From: Eublepharis macularius
Taxonomy: Eukaryota; Chordata; Lepidosauria; Squamata; Eublepharidae
Direction: 5' to 3'
DNA: 64,000 nucleotides
Assembly (NCBI RefSeq): GCF_028583425.1
Contig: NC_072791.1
Span: forward strand, 31,131,368 to 31,195,367
Shown here: positions 53,673 through 63,897 of the stretch, one piece after another
Layout of the letters: each line of letters opens with the position of its first letter
Numbering within the stretch: the first letter of the stretch is position 1
Notes under the pieces: generated by a model
What the model saw: only the letters and a program-made list of their open reading frames with translations
The model's database searches: none
What the model was told of the DNA's origin: nothing
Position numbers and translations under genes: made by a program

Positions 53673-54329
53673 ATGGATTAGACTTAATATGTGTGTGTTG
53701 TTTGAGGAACTGTCTCTGTATTTCTGCTGGAATTACTACCTTGCTAGGTGCGGGGAGAGCTCACTATAGGAGGTGACAGAGGCACCGTTCAGCCTCTCTT
53801 GTGGAATACGTTTGGAGACCAGGATTATTTCTGAAAGTGCATGCCATTCCTTTTCTGTATGTGTTTTAGCTGATTCAGCCCATCTACGGAACTGATCCCA
53901 AAACATACCAATAAACAATTCAACTCAACTCATTATATCCCAGAGATTTGTGCAACATGTCTGTAACTTTTCCCCCTATAGGTAGCTCAGGAAGAGTATA
54001 TTTATTTTATTTATTTATATTATTTATAGCCTGCCTTTCTCACTGAAATTCAAGGCAGATTAAACAATTTTAAGTCAATATGAACAATGTCTGGGTCATT
54101 CAACAAACAATACAATAGGGTATGAATACATTGGGTGCCCAATGGGTCTTCCTTCTAGTTATTAGCCAGAACCAGGTTTTCCTGGCATTGAAGGTAGAAG
54201 TTCAACAGGATTTACATCCCTTGGAAAAGGTACTATAGGATGGGTCTGATTTTCTCCTAACCCTCTTTACTGACCATACCAGGGTATAGTTAGAATAAGG
54301 TCAGTGAGTATACTTCCTCAGCCCTGATC
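53673..54329. other. Non-coding stretch with one diverged repeat
   Basis: TTATTTATTT-rich run at 54000, then GCCTGCCTTTCTCACTGAAA and GTCAATATGAACAATGTCTG (54030-54130), sharing blocks with 27540-27650. Confidence 0.4.
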
Positions 54330-54480
54330 TGGATGGCCCAGGCTAGTCTGATCTCGTCAGATCTTGGATGCTAAGCAGGGTAAACCCTGGTTACTTAAAT
54401 AATCAACTAAACCCAGGCTGGAGTACTTCAGCGTATGCATCCCTTGGAAAGAAATGAAGTTGCCTCCAACATACACAATG
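54330..54480 (+). mobile_element. 5S rRNA-derived SINE, 3'-damaged
   Basis: GTCTGATCTCGTCAGATCTT, GGATGCTAAGCAGGGTAAAC and CCTGGTTACTT, then divergence. Confidence 0.7.
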
Positions 54481-54954
54481 GATCCACATAGATTGTAGGG
54501 TAGGACATCTGATTTAGATAATGGTGTGCAAACATGATTTTCTAGGTTCAGATGAATGTGGCATTATGTTTGTTCAAATAATACTTTCTGTCCAGAGAAC
54601 AGGAAAAGAGGAGAGAAGGGAATAAATGGTCATGATGTCAAGACTTACTCACTCGTTCAAGGAACTAGAAGTACTGTCTGATCAGTCATTTCACATAGAA
54701 AATTATATTCAGATAAAATACCACATATTTATAACACTACCTCAGAAATTCTCAGAAATCCAGCAACACAGTACAAAGAGCAGTAATTCGCTTCTGAAAA
54801 AAATTGATTTCAAAACTTGGATTATAAACCTGTATAACAAATTTTAGAGAAATAATGCCATTCTGAAGTGTCTTGGCCTTCCTAAACTGGTTGCTTTTTC
54901 AAAACCAGTTTTGCCAGCTCTTGTTTTGCCCCTTCTAAATGGAGACAGTCCTAA
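54481..54954. other. Non-coding stretch
   Basis: No gene seen. Confidence 0.4.
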
Positions 54955-55160
54955 CCTAGATAGTCTAGGCAAGCCTGATCTCATCAGATCTCAAAAGCTA
55001 AGCTGGGCTGGCCTTGGTTACTAATTGAATGGGACACCTACAAAGAAGACCAGAGTTGCAGAGGCAGGCCATGAAAAACCATCTTTGTTAGTCTTTTGCC
55101 TTGAAAATCCAACAGGGGTCACCATAAGTCAGCTATGACGTGAGGGCACTTTCCCGCACC
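54955..55160 (+). mobile_element. 5S rRNA-derived SINE
   Basis: GCCTGATCTCATCAGATCTC, GCTAAGCTGGGC, ATTGAATGGGACACC, CTTTTGCCTTGAAAATCC and CCATAAGTCAGCTATGACGT. Complete head-to-tail order. Confidence 0.8.
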
Positions 55161-55228
55161 AAATGAAGACAGAACTATGAAACACTCAGTCTCCAGGTGC
55201 TGTTGTTTTTCTGAAGCAAAGGGAAAAC

Positions 55229-55310
55229 ACTGATAGTGGAACCCTAAGCAAAGTTACATCCTTATGATCATATTGATTTTGACGCACTTAGAAAGGTGTA
55301 ACTCTGCTTA
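55229..55310. mobile_element. Palindromic MITE, copy 3
   Basis: CCTAAGCAAAGTTACATCC facing AAAGGTGTAACTCTGCTTAGG. Confidence 0.65.
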
Positions 55311-55396
55311 GGAAGGATCTGGGAGACCCCTAAACAAGGCTTGGACAACTGCTAACAGCAAGAATCTCCAAAGCTCTTATGGCATTAACAGTGACA

Positions 55397-55470
55397 TCTT
55401 AAGCAGAGTTCCCCCAGTCTAAGCCCAGTGGCTTCAATGGGTTTAGATTGGAGCAACTCTGCTTAGGATT
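55397..55470. mobile_element. Palindromic MITE, copy 4
   Basis: CTTAAGCAGAGTTCCCCCAG, GTGGCTTCAATGGGTTTAGA, then GAGCAACTCTGCTTAGGATT. Confidence 0.65.
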
Positions 55471-56284
55471 TCACTGTGAGTCGCTGTAAACCCTGGAAAT
55501 GGTGCTGTAGTTTTTTACTTACCCTAAAGCTTTCTCTCTCGTTCTGTCAGGAATCAAGAAGGATGTATACAGAAAGTACAATTTATTGTTTTTTGCACTA
55601 TGACCAAGTGCAGAAATACCTTCAGGAAATCACCAGAAAGCTCAAAAAAGCAATGCATCTCTTGGCTTCTTAAGATTATAATTGAATCAAGCACAATCGA
55701 CTAAGTGGTGTGTGGGGCAGGGGAAAGGAGTTCTACTTTTACAACATCGTGACAGACAGACATTTGTAACCAAGATCATCATAGTATCTGTGACTCTTTG
55801 TTCTGTCCTTACACTAAAAATATGTTTGCTCAGAAGTACATTTGTATATTTGACTAAATGGATTCATTTTGTAATTCTGTTCCATTCAATTATTCTGCAC
55901 TGGAAATATTTATCTTATTCTATAATCATCAGTTATATAGAACTTCGCCTATCAAGATTGCTTTATAGTTGTGGATTGCATTCCTGCATTCATGCTGAGC
56001 CTGACACAGTATTAAAACCTTTATCCTTACACCAAGTGTGCTTTGAGGCAACAGCAAAACAGTGATCAAATTGTGTGTGTTTTCTTACTGCTATTATTAG
56101 CAACAGCCCTATTCAGCACTAATTACATAATAGCTAGTCCCCAAAGGGTAGCCATCTTCAGGGAGGATAGATATTCCCCTGCTCATTCTTGTTCTCTGAA
56201 CTAGGAGGTCCAGTGCTACAGTTGGTGGTTTAGGTAATTCACTCACCCTTTTCATATTATTGGCTTGGCCTACATAGACAGTGC
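55471..56284. other. Non-coding stretch, no gene seen
   Basis: Frames of 65 and 127 residues show no domain. Confidence 0.4.
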
Positions 56285-56414
56285 CTTGATCTGTATATTC
56301 CAGGCAATCCCGATCTTATCAGATCTTGGAAGCTAAGCAGGGCTAACCTTGTTTAGTAATTGAATGGGAGATCTCCAAAGAAGACCAGTGCTGTTATGAA
56401 GTAACAAAGTTCTG
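56285..56414 (+). mobile_element. 5S rRNA-derived SINE, cut by an L1 end
   Basis: CCCGATCTTATCAGATCTTG, GAAGCTAAGCAGGGCTAACC and TTGAATGGGAGATC; interrupted after GTAACAAAGTTCTG. Confidence 0.75.
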
Positions 56415-56718
56415 GTATTAATTTTTTTAATTTAAACTATAAACTACACACCACAACACAATAAACAACAAACACAGAGAACAAGAAAAAACACACAATT
56501 CTAAACATAACACACTAACAATACATATATCTATAAAATTAAGAGGAAAAGAAAAAAGAAAACACCCCACCCCTAAATTACACAAGTTGAGTTCCAATTT
56601 TCTCCGCAACAAGTATATACCATTTCTAGAGTCCCACTTATTCTAAGTTAGTCACAAACCCCCTCTTTTTTCTATTGTTCCTGTTTCTTAATCCATAAAT
56701 CCAGATGTCATCAAATCC
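56415..56718 (-). mobile_element. 5'-truncated L1-type 3' end
   Basis: Flanked by perfect 20-bp duplications TATGAAGTAACAAAGTTCTG (56395-56414 and 56719-56738). Plus strand starts with a T-rich run (A tail) and AAACTATAAACTACACACCA, similar to the 3' end of the ORF1-only element at 59994. Pure 3' UTR, 304 bp. Confidence 0.85.
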
Positions 56719-56738
56719 TATGAAGTAACAAAGTTCTG

Positions 56739-56984
56739 AGGTGGTAGAATGGACGGTACCATTTCAGAATGCAAGTAGAGAACGACGTTGTTAAATGTTG
56801 CCCTGTGTAACAATCTAAAAGGTACGAGAGGAGTGATAACTTTTCTCACTGATGTTCTCCTTGATTTTGTTTACTTATTTATTAGCTGGGGGTGGGTTTT
56901 TGTGCAGGAGCTTTCAAAAATAGCATCCTCTCCCGTCAGATTGAGGTGGTTTGGTCCATTCTACCACCACTTCAGGCTTCTACC
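56739..56984. other. Non-coding stretch
   Basis: No gene seen; the last 8 bases are the MITE target site. Confidence 0.4.
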
Positions 56985-57405
56985 CAGGGCCAGTGCCAGA
57001 GTTTCTGGCGCCTGAGGCTGGGGGCAGCTTCAGGGCTGTTGCTGCCCCCACACGCGCGTGCACTCAGACTGCGTGATGACATCACTGCATGTGACATCAT
57101 CATGCAGTATGCCCCTGTGAGCTGGCCCCATTGGCACAGCAGGCAGCTGGGACAGCGCGCGGGTAGCCTTCCAGCCCTCCTGCTCAGTTGCCCCACGCTG
57201 CCTCAGCCACCTGCCATGAATGGCCCACAGCTATGTGCAGGTGACGGTGACAACATGAAGCAACTGAGCGGTAGGGCTGGGAGGCTGCCCACTCAGACTG
57301 CCCCGTGCTGCTGCCGCCAGCTCCGCAGTGCACGCCCTCGCCCCCAGTGCCCCCTCAGTGCTTGAGGCAGCTGCCAGACCCGCCTCCATGGACATGCCAG
57401 CCCTG
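56985..57405. mobile_element. hAT MITE (CAGGGCCAG type), 421 bp
   Basis: Perfect 8-bp duplication CTTCTACC (56977-56984 and 57406-57413). Termini CAGGGCCAGTGCCAG and TGCCAGCCCTG. Contains GATGACATCACTGCATGTGA and CATCATGCAG. GC-rich, non-coding. Confidence 0.88.
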
Positions 57406-57413
57406 CTTCTACC

Positions 57414-57639
57414 ACCTCATCCTACTGCATGTAGAGAGTAGGCCTGGCGCTCCTACGGTTGCTGCTCTAAGAACTACATCTGCCCACCCCTTTTCTTATA
57501 AAGAGTTCCTGCTGTCACCATTACTGCTACTCTACAAAGAGTGGGTGTTTTCTTTTATCTTTTCGAAAGGGCACATGTAGGCATGCCAGCACCAGTGTGT
57601 GGAGTACATATTTTAATAAAAAATAATCGGAGAATAACT
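57414..57639. other. Non-coding stretch
   Basis: Nothing recognised. Confidence 0.35.
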
Positions 57640-57815
57640 GGATAGCATTGGGGAGTGGAATATAGTTCATCAAAAGTCATTCAGCTCTCTGGAATCTCAG
57701 TGGAAGTTCCTCATATCACCTACTAACTGATCTTTTTAAACTGAAATGTCAGCAATTGAACCTGGGACCTTCTGTGTGCCAAGAAAATGCATTGACATTT
57801 AGCCTCAGCAACAAG
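57640..57815 (-). mobile_element. tRNA-derived SINE, minus strand
   Basis: GCAATTGAACCTGGGACCTT, CTGTGTGCCAAGAAAATGC (reversed B box and following region) and CTCTGGAATCTCAGTGG; the same family as 47018, diverged. Confidence 0.6.
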
Positions 57816-58095
57816 ATTGTACACTGCCTTCAAAAATCCCAGTTTATGGATGTACAATCTGTATTTTCTGCATGGGGACCAATTTAGTTAGCATGAGTTG
57901 GTATTGAAAGTCATCCGTCCCTCCCTGATCTCTAGAAAATAAGACTCTCAGTAGGGTGGTGGCGATGGATTCATCTTGTCTCTTTAAGATACCACAAGCT
58001 TTTAAATCAGTGTCAGACAGGATGAGAGCATATTATACACAGTGAAAGGCTTCCAACAGTGTACAATAGTGAAGAAATCTGTGCGGTAATCATTG
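57816..58095. other. Non-coding stretch
   Basis: Nothing recognised. Confidence 0.35.
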
Positions 58096-58102
58096 GTATG
58101 AG

Positions 58103-58501
58103 TTAGGGTTCCCAGTTGCTCACCAGTGGTGGACAATCTCCTGGGGGTTTACCCTGTTGTCTACCGATCACTGGCGATTGGCGGAAGGTGGCAAATTACC
58201 TGGAAATTGCATGCCAACAGCAGGCAACCCGAGCAAGCGAACAGCAGGCTCTCTTCTGGTGAGGCATGATGATGTCACTGCACGGCAGTGGACATGCTCC
58301 TGCACTTCACAGGGGGCAATTTTGTCCCCACATCGGCTGAATTGGCCCTGCTTGAAGAACAGGAGCACACCCACTGCGATGACGTCACTTCTCAGAAGTG
58401 GCACTGGGACCACACATATACTTTGCACACGTGCGAGGATCAACCTACCAGTACGTGCCTCCCCCCCCCTGCCAGGAGGGTATAAAAACATGGCAACCCT
58501 A
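58103..58501. mobile_element. hAT-like MITE (GTTCCCAG type)
   Basis: Left TTAGGGTTCCCAGTTGCTCA, right ACATGGCAACCCTA, flanked by GTATGAG (58096-58102 and 58502-58508). Interior has GATGATGTCACTGCACGG and GATGACGTCACTTCTCAG, the latter with a perfect CRE core. Confidence 0.75.
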
Positions 58502-59039
58502 GTATGAGAATAGGAGTGTTACAAGCATGTTCCAGGTTTTTTTCTGTCAGATGTTTAGGGATTAGCAGCCACATTATGTATGTGAGTGCCATCAAATTGC
58601 AATTGACTTATGACGATCCCATCAAGGCAAGTAAGGAGCAGAGGTAGCAGCCACATTACCAATAGACAATAGAACTACATCAGTTCACAGCTGAAAGGAC
58701 TTCACTACAGCTGTAATGGAAACTCTAAAAATAACTATAAATGTTTTTTAAAATGGCACAGCCCTGAGGGGAAAACAGGAATGCAATAGTTTTAGAGAAA
58801 TACTGTCTTGCTTCCTGGGAATAAATGAATGAGGGAATTGTGTCAAAACTGTGGGAAAAGTTAGTGTGGAAACATGCCAGTTTTGTGAGTTAAATTACTG
58901 CTATTCCCACAGTAAAGATAGAGGACTGATTTCAGCTTTGACGCCTGTTCCTGGGATAGTCTTAGGCAGTTTGTCGCAGGCCCTCCACTGAGTGGGTGGG
59001 GGCAGCACTGCCAAGGTGCTGCAGTGGCAACAGCTTCAC
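58502..59039. other. Non-coding stretch with SINE tail scrap
   Basis: GAGTGCCATCAAATTGCAAT and GACTTATGACGATCCCATCA (58579-58622) are the reversed tail of the 5S-derived SINE. Otherwise nothing. Confidence 0.4.
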
Positions 59040-59042
59040 TCA

Positions 59043-59244
59043 GAGCCAAGCTACCAGAGACGCCTGACACAGGTTGGACACTTGTCAGCTTCCCTCAAGT
59101 TTTGATGGGAAATGTAGGCATCCTGGTCTTGCAGCTGTAATGGAGAGCCAAGCTGTAAAACCAGGACACCTACATTTCCCATCAAAACTTGAGGGAAGCT
59201 GACAAGTGTCCAACCTGTGTAAGGCGCCACTTGTAGCTTGGCTT
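59043..59244. mobile_element. Long-TIR MITE (202 bp)
   Basis: Arms of about 88 bp face each other: GAGCCAAGCTACCAGAGACG through CACTTGTCAGCTTCCCTCAA and CATCCTGGTCTTGCAG, against AAACCAGGACACCTAC through TTGTAGCTTGGCTT, around a short spacer. TCA flanks both sides (59040-59042 and 59245-59247), a likely 3-bp duplication. Confidence 0.8.
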
Positions 59245-59288
59245 TCAGGCAGCAGGAGGTGATCCTCTGTATCAATTTGCATGAACTC

Positions 59289-59406
59289 ATTCTTGCACTG
59301 CCTCATAGGAATAGTAGTTGATTGTCCAATGCACATCTCTGTCAACCATATGGAAAGGAGGGTGAACTGTCTAAACTGGGGAAAATTCTTGCACTGCCTC
59401 ATAGGA
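59289..59406. repeat. Direct repeat pair of 22 bp
   Basis: ATTCTTGCACTGCCTCATAG plus GA occurs at 59289-59310 and 59385-59406, with 74 bp between. Confidence 0.9.
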
Positions 59407-59973
59407 GATGTATTTATTTTTCTGTTCAGGGAGACCCATTGTTCCCTTGTAGTCTTCATAACTCTCATCTTGTGTTATGACAAAGAGCTGTTCTGACTGG
59501 CTACCTTCTTGTCCTCATGACCCTATAGCATGCAAAACAACTTATGCAGGAAAGCCTGTGGAAGCAATTACTTGAAAGGCATCGAGACATGATGGTGAAT
59601 TCAAACTCTGAGGTGATCCAGCTCAACTCATGTGTAAACTAACAGCTTGGTTATGGTAAGTTTGAATGTTGGTCATGTCCATTTCAAATTTTGGAGGGAA
59701 TGGGAAAACTCGCTGCCATCAGGAGGCAGGTGAACCTGAGGCAGGTCATCATGCTAGTACCCTCTGGTGCAGGCTACTAATATCAGCCGTAGCTGCTAAC
59801 CAATCAGCAGCCAACCCTTGCATGGTGTGGACTGAACCTCCCCCTGTCTCCTCCACTGCTGCCTTCTGCCAGTGTCTATTTGCTTTTCTTTCCCCTCTTG
59901 GTACCTTTACTCTTGTATGGCTCCCATTTGAAACCCGAATCAAATAAAAAAACCCCCCACTTTTCAGTGGTTT
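59407..59973. other. Non-coding stretch
   Basis: No gene seen. Confidence 0.35.
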
Positions 59974-59993
59974 TCCTGTCATTCTGTTTTTTT

Positions 59994-61545
59994 ATATATA
60001 TATATATATTATTATTTTTAACATCTAAAACAGTAAACTACAAAAAACTACAATAGTACAAGGGAAGGGAAAGAAGGGAAAATAAGAAGAGGGGGAAAGG
60101 GGAGGGTGGAAAAAAGGGGAAGGCAACTTACAAACACTAAACACTACACTTCAATGCTTTCCCTTCATACTGCCATAATTAAAAAAAATAGCTTAATAAA
60201 GTAATGATGGAATGGTTGATCTTACAAAATACAAATTACAATTCAAATTAAATCTTCCCCACCCCCCCTGGGCCTCGGACGCAGTTCTCTCTGAGCAGCT
60301 ACAGCCACAGCGCTCGTTGCCTCCCCCCTCCCTTCAGGCTTCGAATCTTCTTCTTTTTGCTTGATGTCTGGCCCAAATTCTGGATTTTTGTCCACAAAAT
60401 CCCTTAGCTGATCTTCCGAATTAATCTTGTAAGCTTGATCTTTATAACTAAACCTGATTCCTTCCGGAAATAGCCATTTGTACTTTATGTCACGTTCCCT
60501 CAAAAGAGCAGCCAGGTTTTTATACTTAAATCTTCTCTTCCGAACTAAAAATGGAACGTCCTTCAGTATCTTGACTTTATTTCCCAGAAAGTCCAACTCT
60601 GCATTATATGAGTTATATAGGATATTGTCCCGGACCCTCCTGGATGAGAACTCAATAACGATCTCGCGAGGCAGCTGCCGCTTCATTGCATATTTTGAAG
60701 ATGCCCGACGGACTCCCAAAATGGTGCTTTTTACTTCTTCTTTAGTTTCCCTCGCAGGTGACGCTAAAAGTTCCGAGGCAAGATCCCATAAATCCTCGTT
60801 TTCCTCCTCTTTAACATTCTGGAGACGCAAAATGGTCTGTGTTCGTTCCACTTGCAGCCCAATCAGCTGATTTTCCACCAACTTTAGCTCCTTGTTCGTT
60901 GCTCTCATAAGTGACGCATTTTCCCGAGCAGACTTCTCTGCCCCCCCCCACTACTTCCTTGATGGCTTTCACATCGCTCTCAATTAAGCCCACCCTTTGA
61001 TCTGTTTCATTCAGCTTGTCAACAAAGGGTTTTATGGCTTCGATAACCGCTCTTTTCACCAGTTCCTCAAGCGACTCGCCTCTTCCCTGCAGGGCAGCCG
61101 AAACTGACTTGCCCAAAGCAGGACTCTGCTTTTTTGCTGCCATTTTAGGGGGGGGGGCGCCAATCTTCCGAGACTCTGCGAGGGGGGAAAAATCCGAATC
61201 TTCTAAACTTCAGATCCCACCACTCCTTCACATGTGCTTGTAGTAACAGAAGGGATTCGCTTACTTACAGGCTTCCGCCTAATCCTGTTCTTTGCCGTTT
61301 TCCATGGCCCGGCAGCACACAAGGTGCCGCGCACGTCTGCCGGCCTCCATAGGGACAAACGGGCAATTTACCCCCTGCCTCGATCTGCCAGAGGGCTCTT
61401 CCCGTCGCGTCCCGGACCCAGACTCCCTCCCTGGGAGCCCTGGGGGCTAACCTTTGCAGATCAGCCACCCGGTCAGGGTGCTCGGCCGCTTCTTCTCGGA
61501 CCTGCCGAGAGGAGCATCCGACATGGCCGCGAAAATGAAAACGAA
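59994..61545 (-). mobile_element. ORF1-only L1 derivative (HAL1-like), 1.55 kb
   Basis: Flanked by perfect 20-bp duplications TCCTGTCATTCTGTTTTTTT (59974-59993 and 61546-61565). On the minus strand: a GC-rich 5' UTR of about 400 bp, an L1 ORF1 homologue, a 250-bp 3' UTR with a C/T-rich run, and a tail of AAAATAATAATATATATA. There is no trace of ORF2 between ORF1 and the tail. HAL1 elements of mammals share this plan. It must have used ORF2p in trans. Confidence 0.85.
60243..61143 (-). pseudogene. L1 ORF1p of a second L1 lineage, one frameshift
   Basis: Starts MAAKKQSPALGKSVSAALQG (ATG 61141-61143), then a coiled coil: LEELVKRAVIEAIKPFVDKL, NETDQRVGLIESDVKAIKEV. The second half opens from about 60950: MRATNKELKLVENQLIGLQV, then the RRM-like core (ILRLQNVKEEENEDLWDLAS), LPREIVIEFSSRRVRDNIL and a CTD with LFPEGIRFSYKDQAY, ending RPRGGGEDLI before TGA. 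Total length would be near 300 residues. The halves are separated by one extra G in a nine-base G run (plus strand C run at 60941-60949), which could equally be a sequencing or assembly error. The sequence is far from ORF1p of copies 1 and 2, so a different L1 lineage. Confidence 0.85.
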
Positions 61546-61565
61546 TCCTGTCATTCTGTTTTTTT

Positions 61566-62215
61566 GATGCGGGATTATTGAAGCAGACATATTGTCCAAC
61601 TCAATATAATGTGTTCCAGAAAAAAAAGTTTAGTTTTTTAACACACTATTTCAAGATTGTGCAATAGACAGATAGTAAAAGTCAGGCTTCAGATTTGATA
61701 TATGAATTCCAAACATTGTACAGTTAAGGATATTCATATTCAAGGTAAGCCCTTTTCAGGCATACAGGGAGCTCGGCGACTACACAGTTTGGGAGTACAT
61801 GCCACCTATGATGTTCCCAATATGTTTGATCACCATGTTTACTGATCGTGCATATTTTGCAGGTGAGTACCTCTTCCATTCATGTGAACCAAAACCCTGA
61901 AAATCCAGTGGTTAATTTGCCACATCATATTGATATTCCAAAAGCTGGGATTGTAATCTGTCTAATGGAACTGGCAAAAAGGAAATGGGATGAGTAATCA
62001 AAATCCAAGCAGAAAGCACGTCAGTGCTTACAGAGACTAATGGCTCTGGCCAGACTGATGCAAAAGGCTGATCGTTTAACATCATGCTAGAACGTCACAC
62101 CTAAAGCACAGAAGCTGGGGAAGCCAAAAGGCTAGAGAGTAAATGATAATACTATAATGTTAAAAAAACATAAAAGTACATTAAAACACTTTAGCACCTT
62201 TGTTATACACAGGTG
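61566..62215. other. Non-coding stretch, no gene seen
   Basis: No repeat or domain recognised. Confidence 0.4.
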
Positions 62216-62219
62216 AAGG

Positions 62220-63400
62220 AATCTCAACCATTATTACGCACAGCTCGAGCCCAGATTTTCTTTGCTGCCAGGGCAAACTGTGCTACTCTATAAGAAATGT
62301 ATGGATCCAAATCAGAAAGGAGGGTTACTTTTTCCACCACAGTAGAAGACTCAATATCTTTTAAGATTTCACCAAGAAATTTGTTTCTGGCCTCTATATA
62401 CAAAGGGTAGAACAAAATGTAGTGTGGAAGGTTTTCGGAGACTGAGCTCCACAAATACAAAAATGGGCGGCAATCAGTATTTGTGTATAATAACTGTCTA
62501 GAATGGCTGAGGGCATGGTTTGGAACTTCATAGAAGTTAAAGCCATTCTAAGACTAGGAAAGGTTATTTTGGTCAAATGTGTCATGGTTCCTCTTGAATA
62601 ACTTGAATGAGGGAGAACATTCAGAACAGAGACTTGTACTTCTGTCCAATGTAGTATCGATCTTAAAAAACCAGTCTCAAATGGAAACACCGAAAATCAT
62701 CCACTAGAGAATAATGATGGAGGGTATTGTTAAAGCCAGCTGTGCAGATGGCATCTGAATGTAGCAGTGCCTTGCTTTGCCTTAAGAATGGGCTTGGAGA
62801 GAGCTTTCTTTGCTTTCTCCAGAATCTAAATAATGCCAAGTGCAAATAATAGAATCATAGGGTTGGAAGGGACCTCCAGGGTCATCTAGTCCAACCCCAT
62901 CCACAATGCAGGAAATTCAAAACTACCCCCCACACCTCCAGTGACCCCTGCTCCATGCCTAGAAGATGGCAAAATGCCATCAGGATCCCTAGCCAAACTG
63001 GCCAGAGTAAAATTGCTCCCTGACCCCAAAGTGGTGATTGACATTACCCTTGGAATATAAGAAGGGGCCACAAGAAATAAGCACTGATGTAACCCTTTCT
63101 GCCCTCCCTCTCATGATCTACCTAGGTTCACAGAATCAGCATAGCTGTCAGATGGCCATCTAGTCTCCATTTTAAAACCTTGACAGAAGGAGAGCCCACC
63201 ACGGGGTAACCCAAGTTTGGCCCGCACTAAAGCTGCTGGAGGGTCGCAAGGCAACGCTAGAATCCTCTTTAAAAAGATATTTTGGATTGGTTCCAGGATC
63301 AACATCAGATGGCCATTCCATCCCCAGATCTCTGCACCATATAGAAGCTGAGCTCTGTTGAGCTAGCTGGTAACGAGTCAGGCAGTGATCAATAGTGATC
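62220..63400 (-). pseudogene. Old LINE ORF2 C-terminal remnant, split by CR1
   Basis: Minus-strand pieces read GTNPKYLFKEDSS / NIFLKRILALPCDPPAALVR and AKLGLPRGGLSF (63200-63400), then, beyond a CR1 insertion, FLYLWSSVSENLPHYILFYP and LYIEARNKFLGEILKDIESS, LSDLDPYISYRVAQFALAAK. The order LINE thumb, zinc-knuckle-like (ENLPHYILFYP in place of ETxxHxxxxCP) and a DPxxxxxVAxF tail fits the C-terminal end of a non-L1 vertebrate LINE polyprotein. Several stops and shifts; a remnant only. The exact clade was not determined. Confidence 0.55.
62848..63195 (-). mobile_element. CR1 LINE 3' fragment
   Basis: Plus strand begins AATAGAATCATAGGGTTGGA then GACCTCCAGGGTCATCTAGT, later CAGAATCAGCATAGCTGTCA and AAGGAGAGCCCACCACG. 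About 350 bp of CR1 3' end, nested in the older LINE remnant. Confidence 0.75.
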
Positions 63401-63897
63401 AATAGTGCCTACTCCTTTCCAACACAGTTTGTATGTTTAGTGTTAGCAGAGAAAGTGACATGAAAACTGCTGCTCCAGCTGTCAATATAACAAGCTATTT
63501 GTTAGCATCTCTAAAATGAGATAAATTTAACTTACAGTAGCAGCCCCCATTCATACAAGGCAGCCTTCCCTGCAATTTGCTCATTTACAAGCTGGCTAAA
63601 AACTCAGCTTGTTTTCCTTCTCTACATTTGCTCTGTTTGGTGTTTGTAATGAGGCAAAACTGGTGACACTTTAACAACAAAAGACTGCTGTTCACTTCCC
63701 AGCAAACCCTGTTAAATGCTCCAATGTTTGCAGTATTATAGCACGGCGATGCAAACCAGTGCGACAAAGTGGCTTTTCAGAAAACAAAGAAAAGCATGTG
63801 GGGTGGGGAGTGGGGATGGAGAGAAGAGTCAGGAGAAGGAATACTTTGCTTCCATTAATGGGGTCAACCTCTTTGGCAAATCAGGCATGGGTCAGTC
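63401..63897. other. Non-coding stretch
   Basis: A short GATCAATAGT duplication near 63388; no gene seen. Confidence 0.4.

Noticed and set aside
54955-55160. 5S rRNA gene
   Set aside because: Only the internal promoter half matches, ends are missing and a SINE tail follows.
61234-61581. 115-residue frame in GC-rich DNA
   Set aside because: It lies antisense to the 5' UTR of the ORF1-only L1 element and crosses its border.
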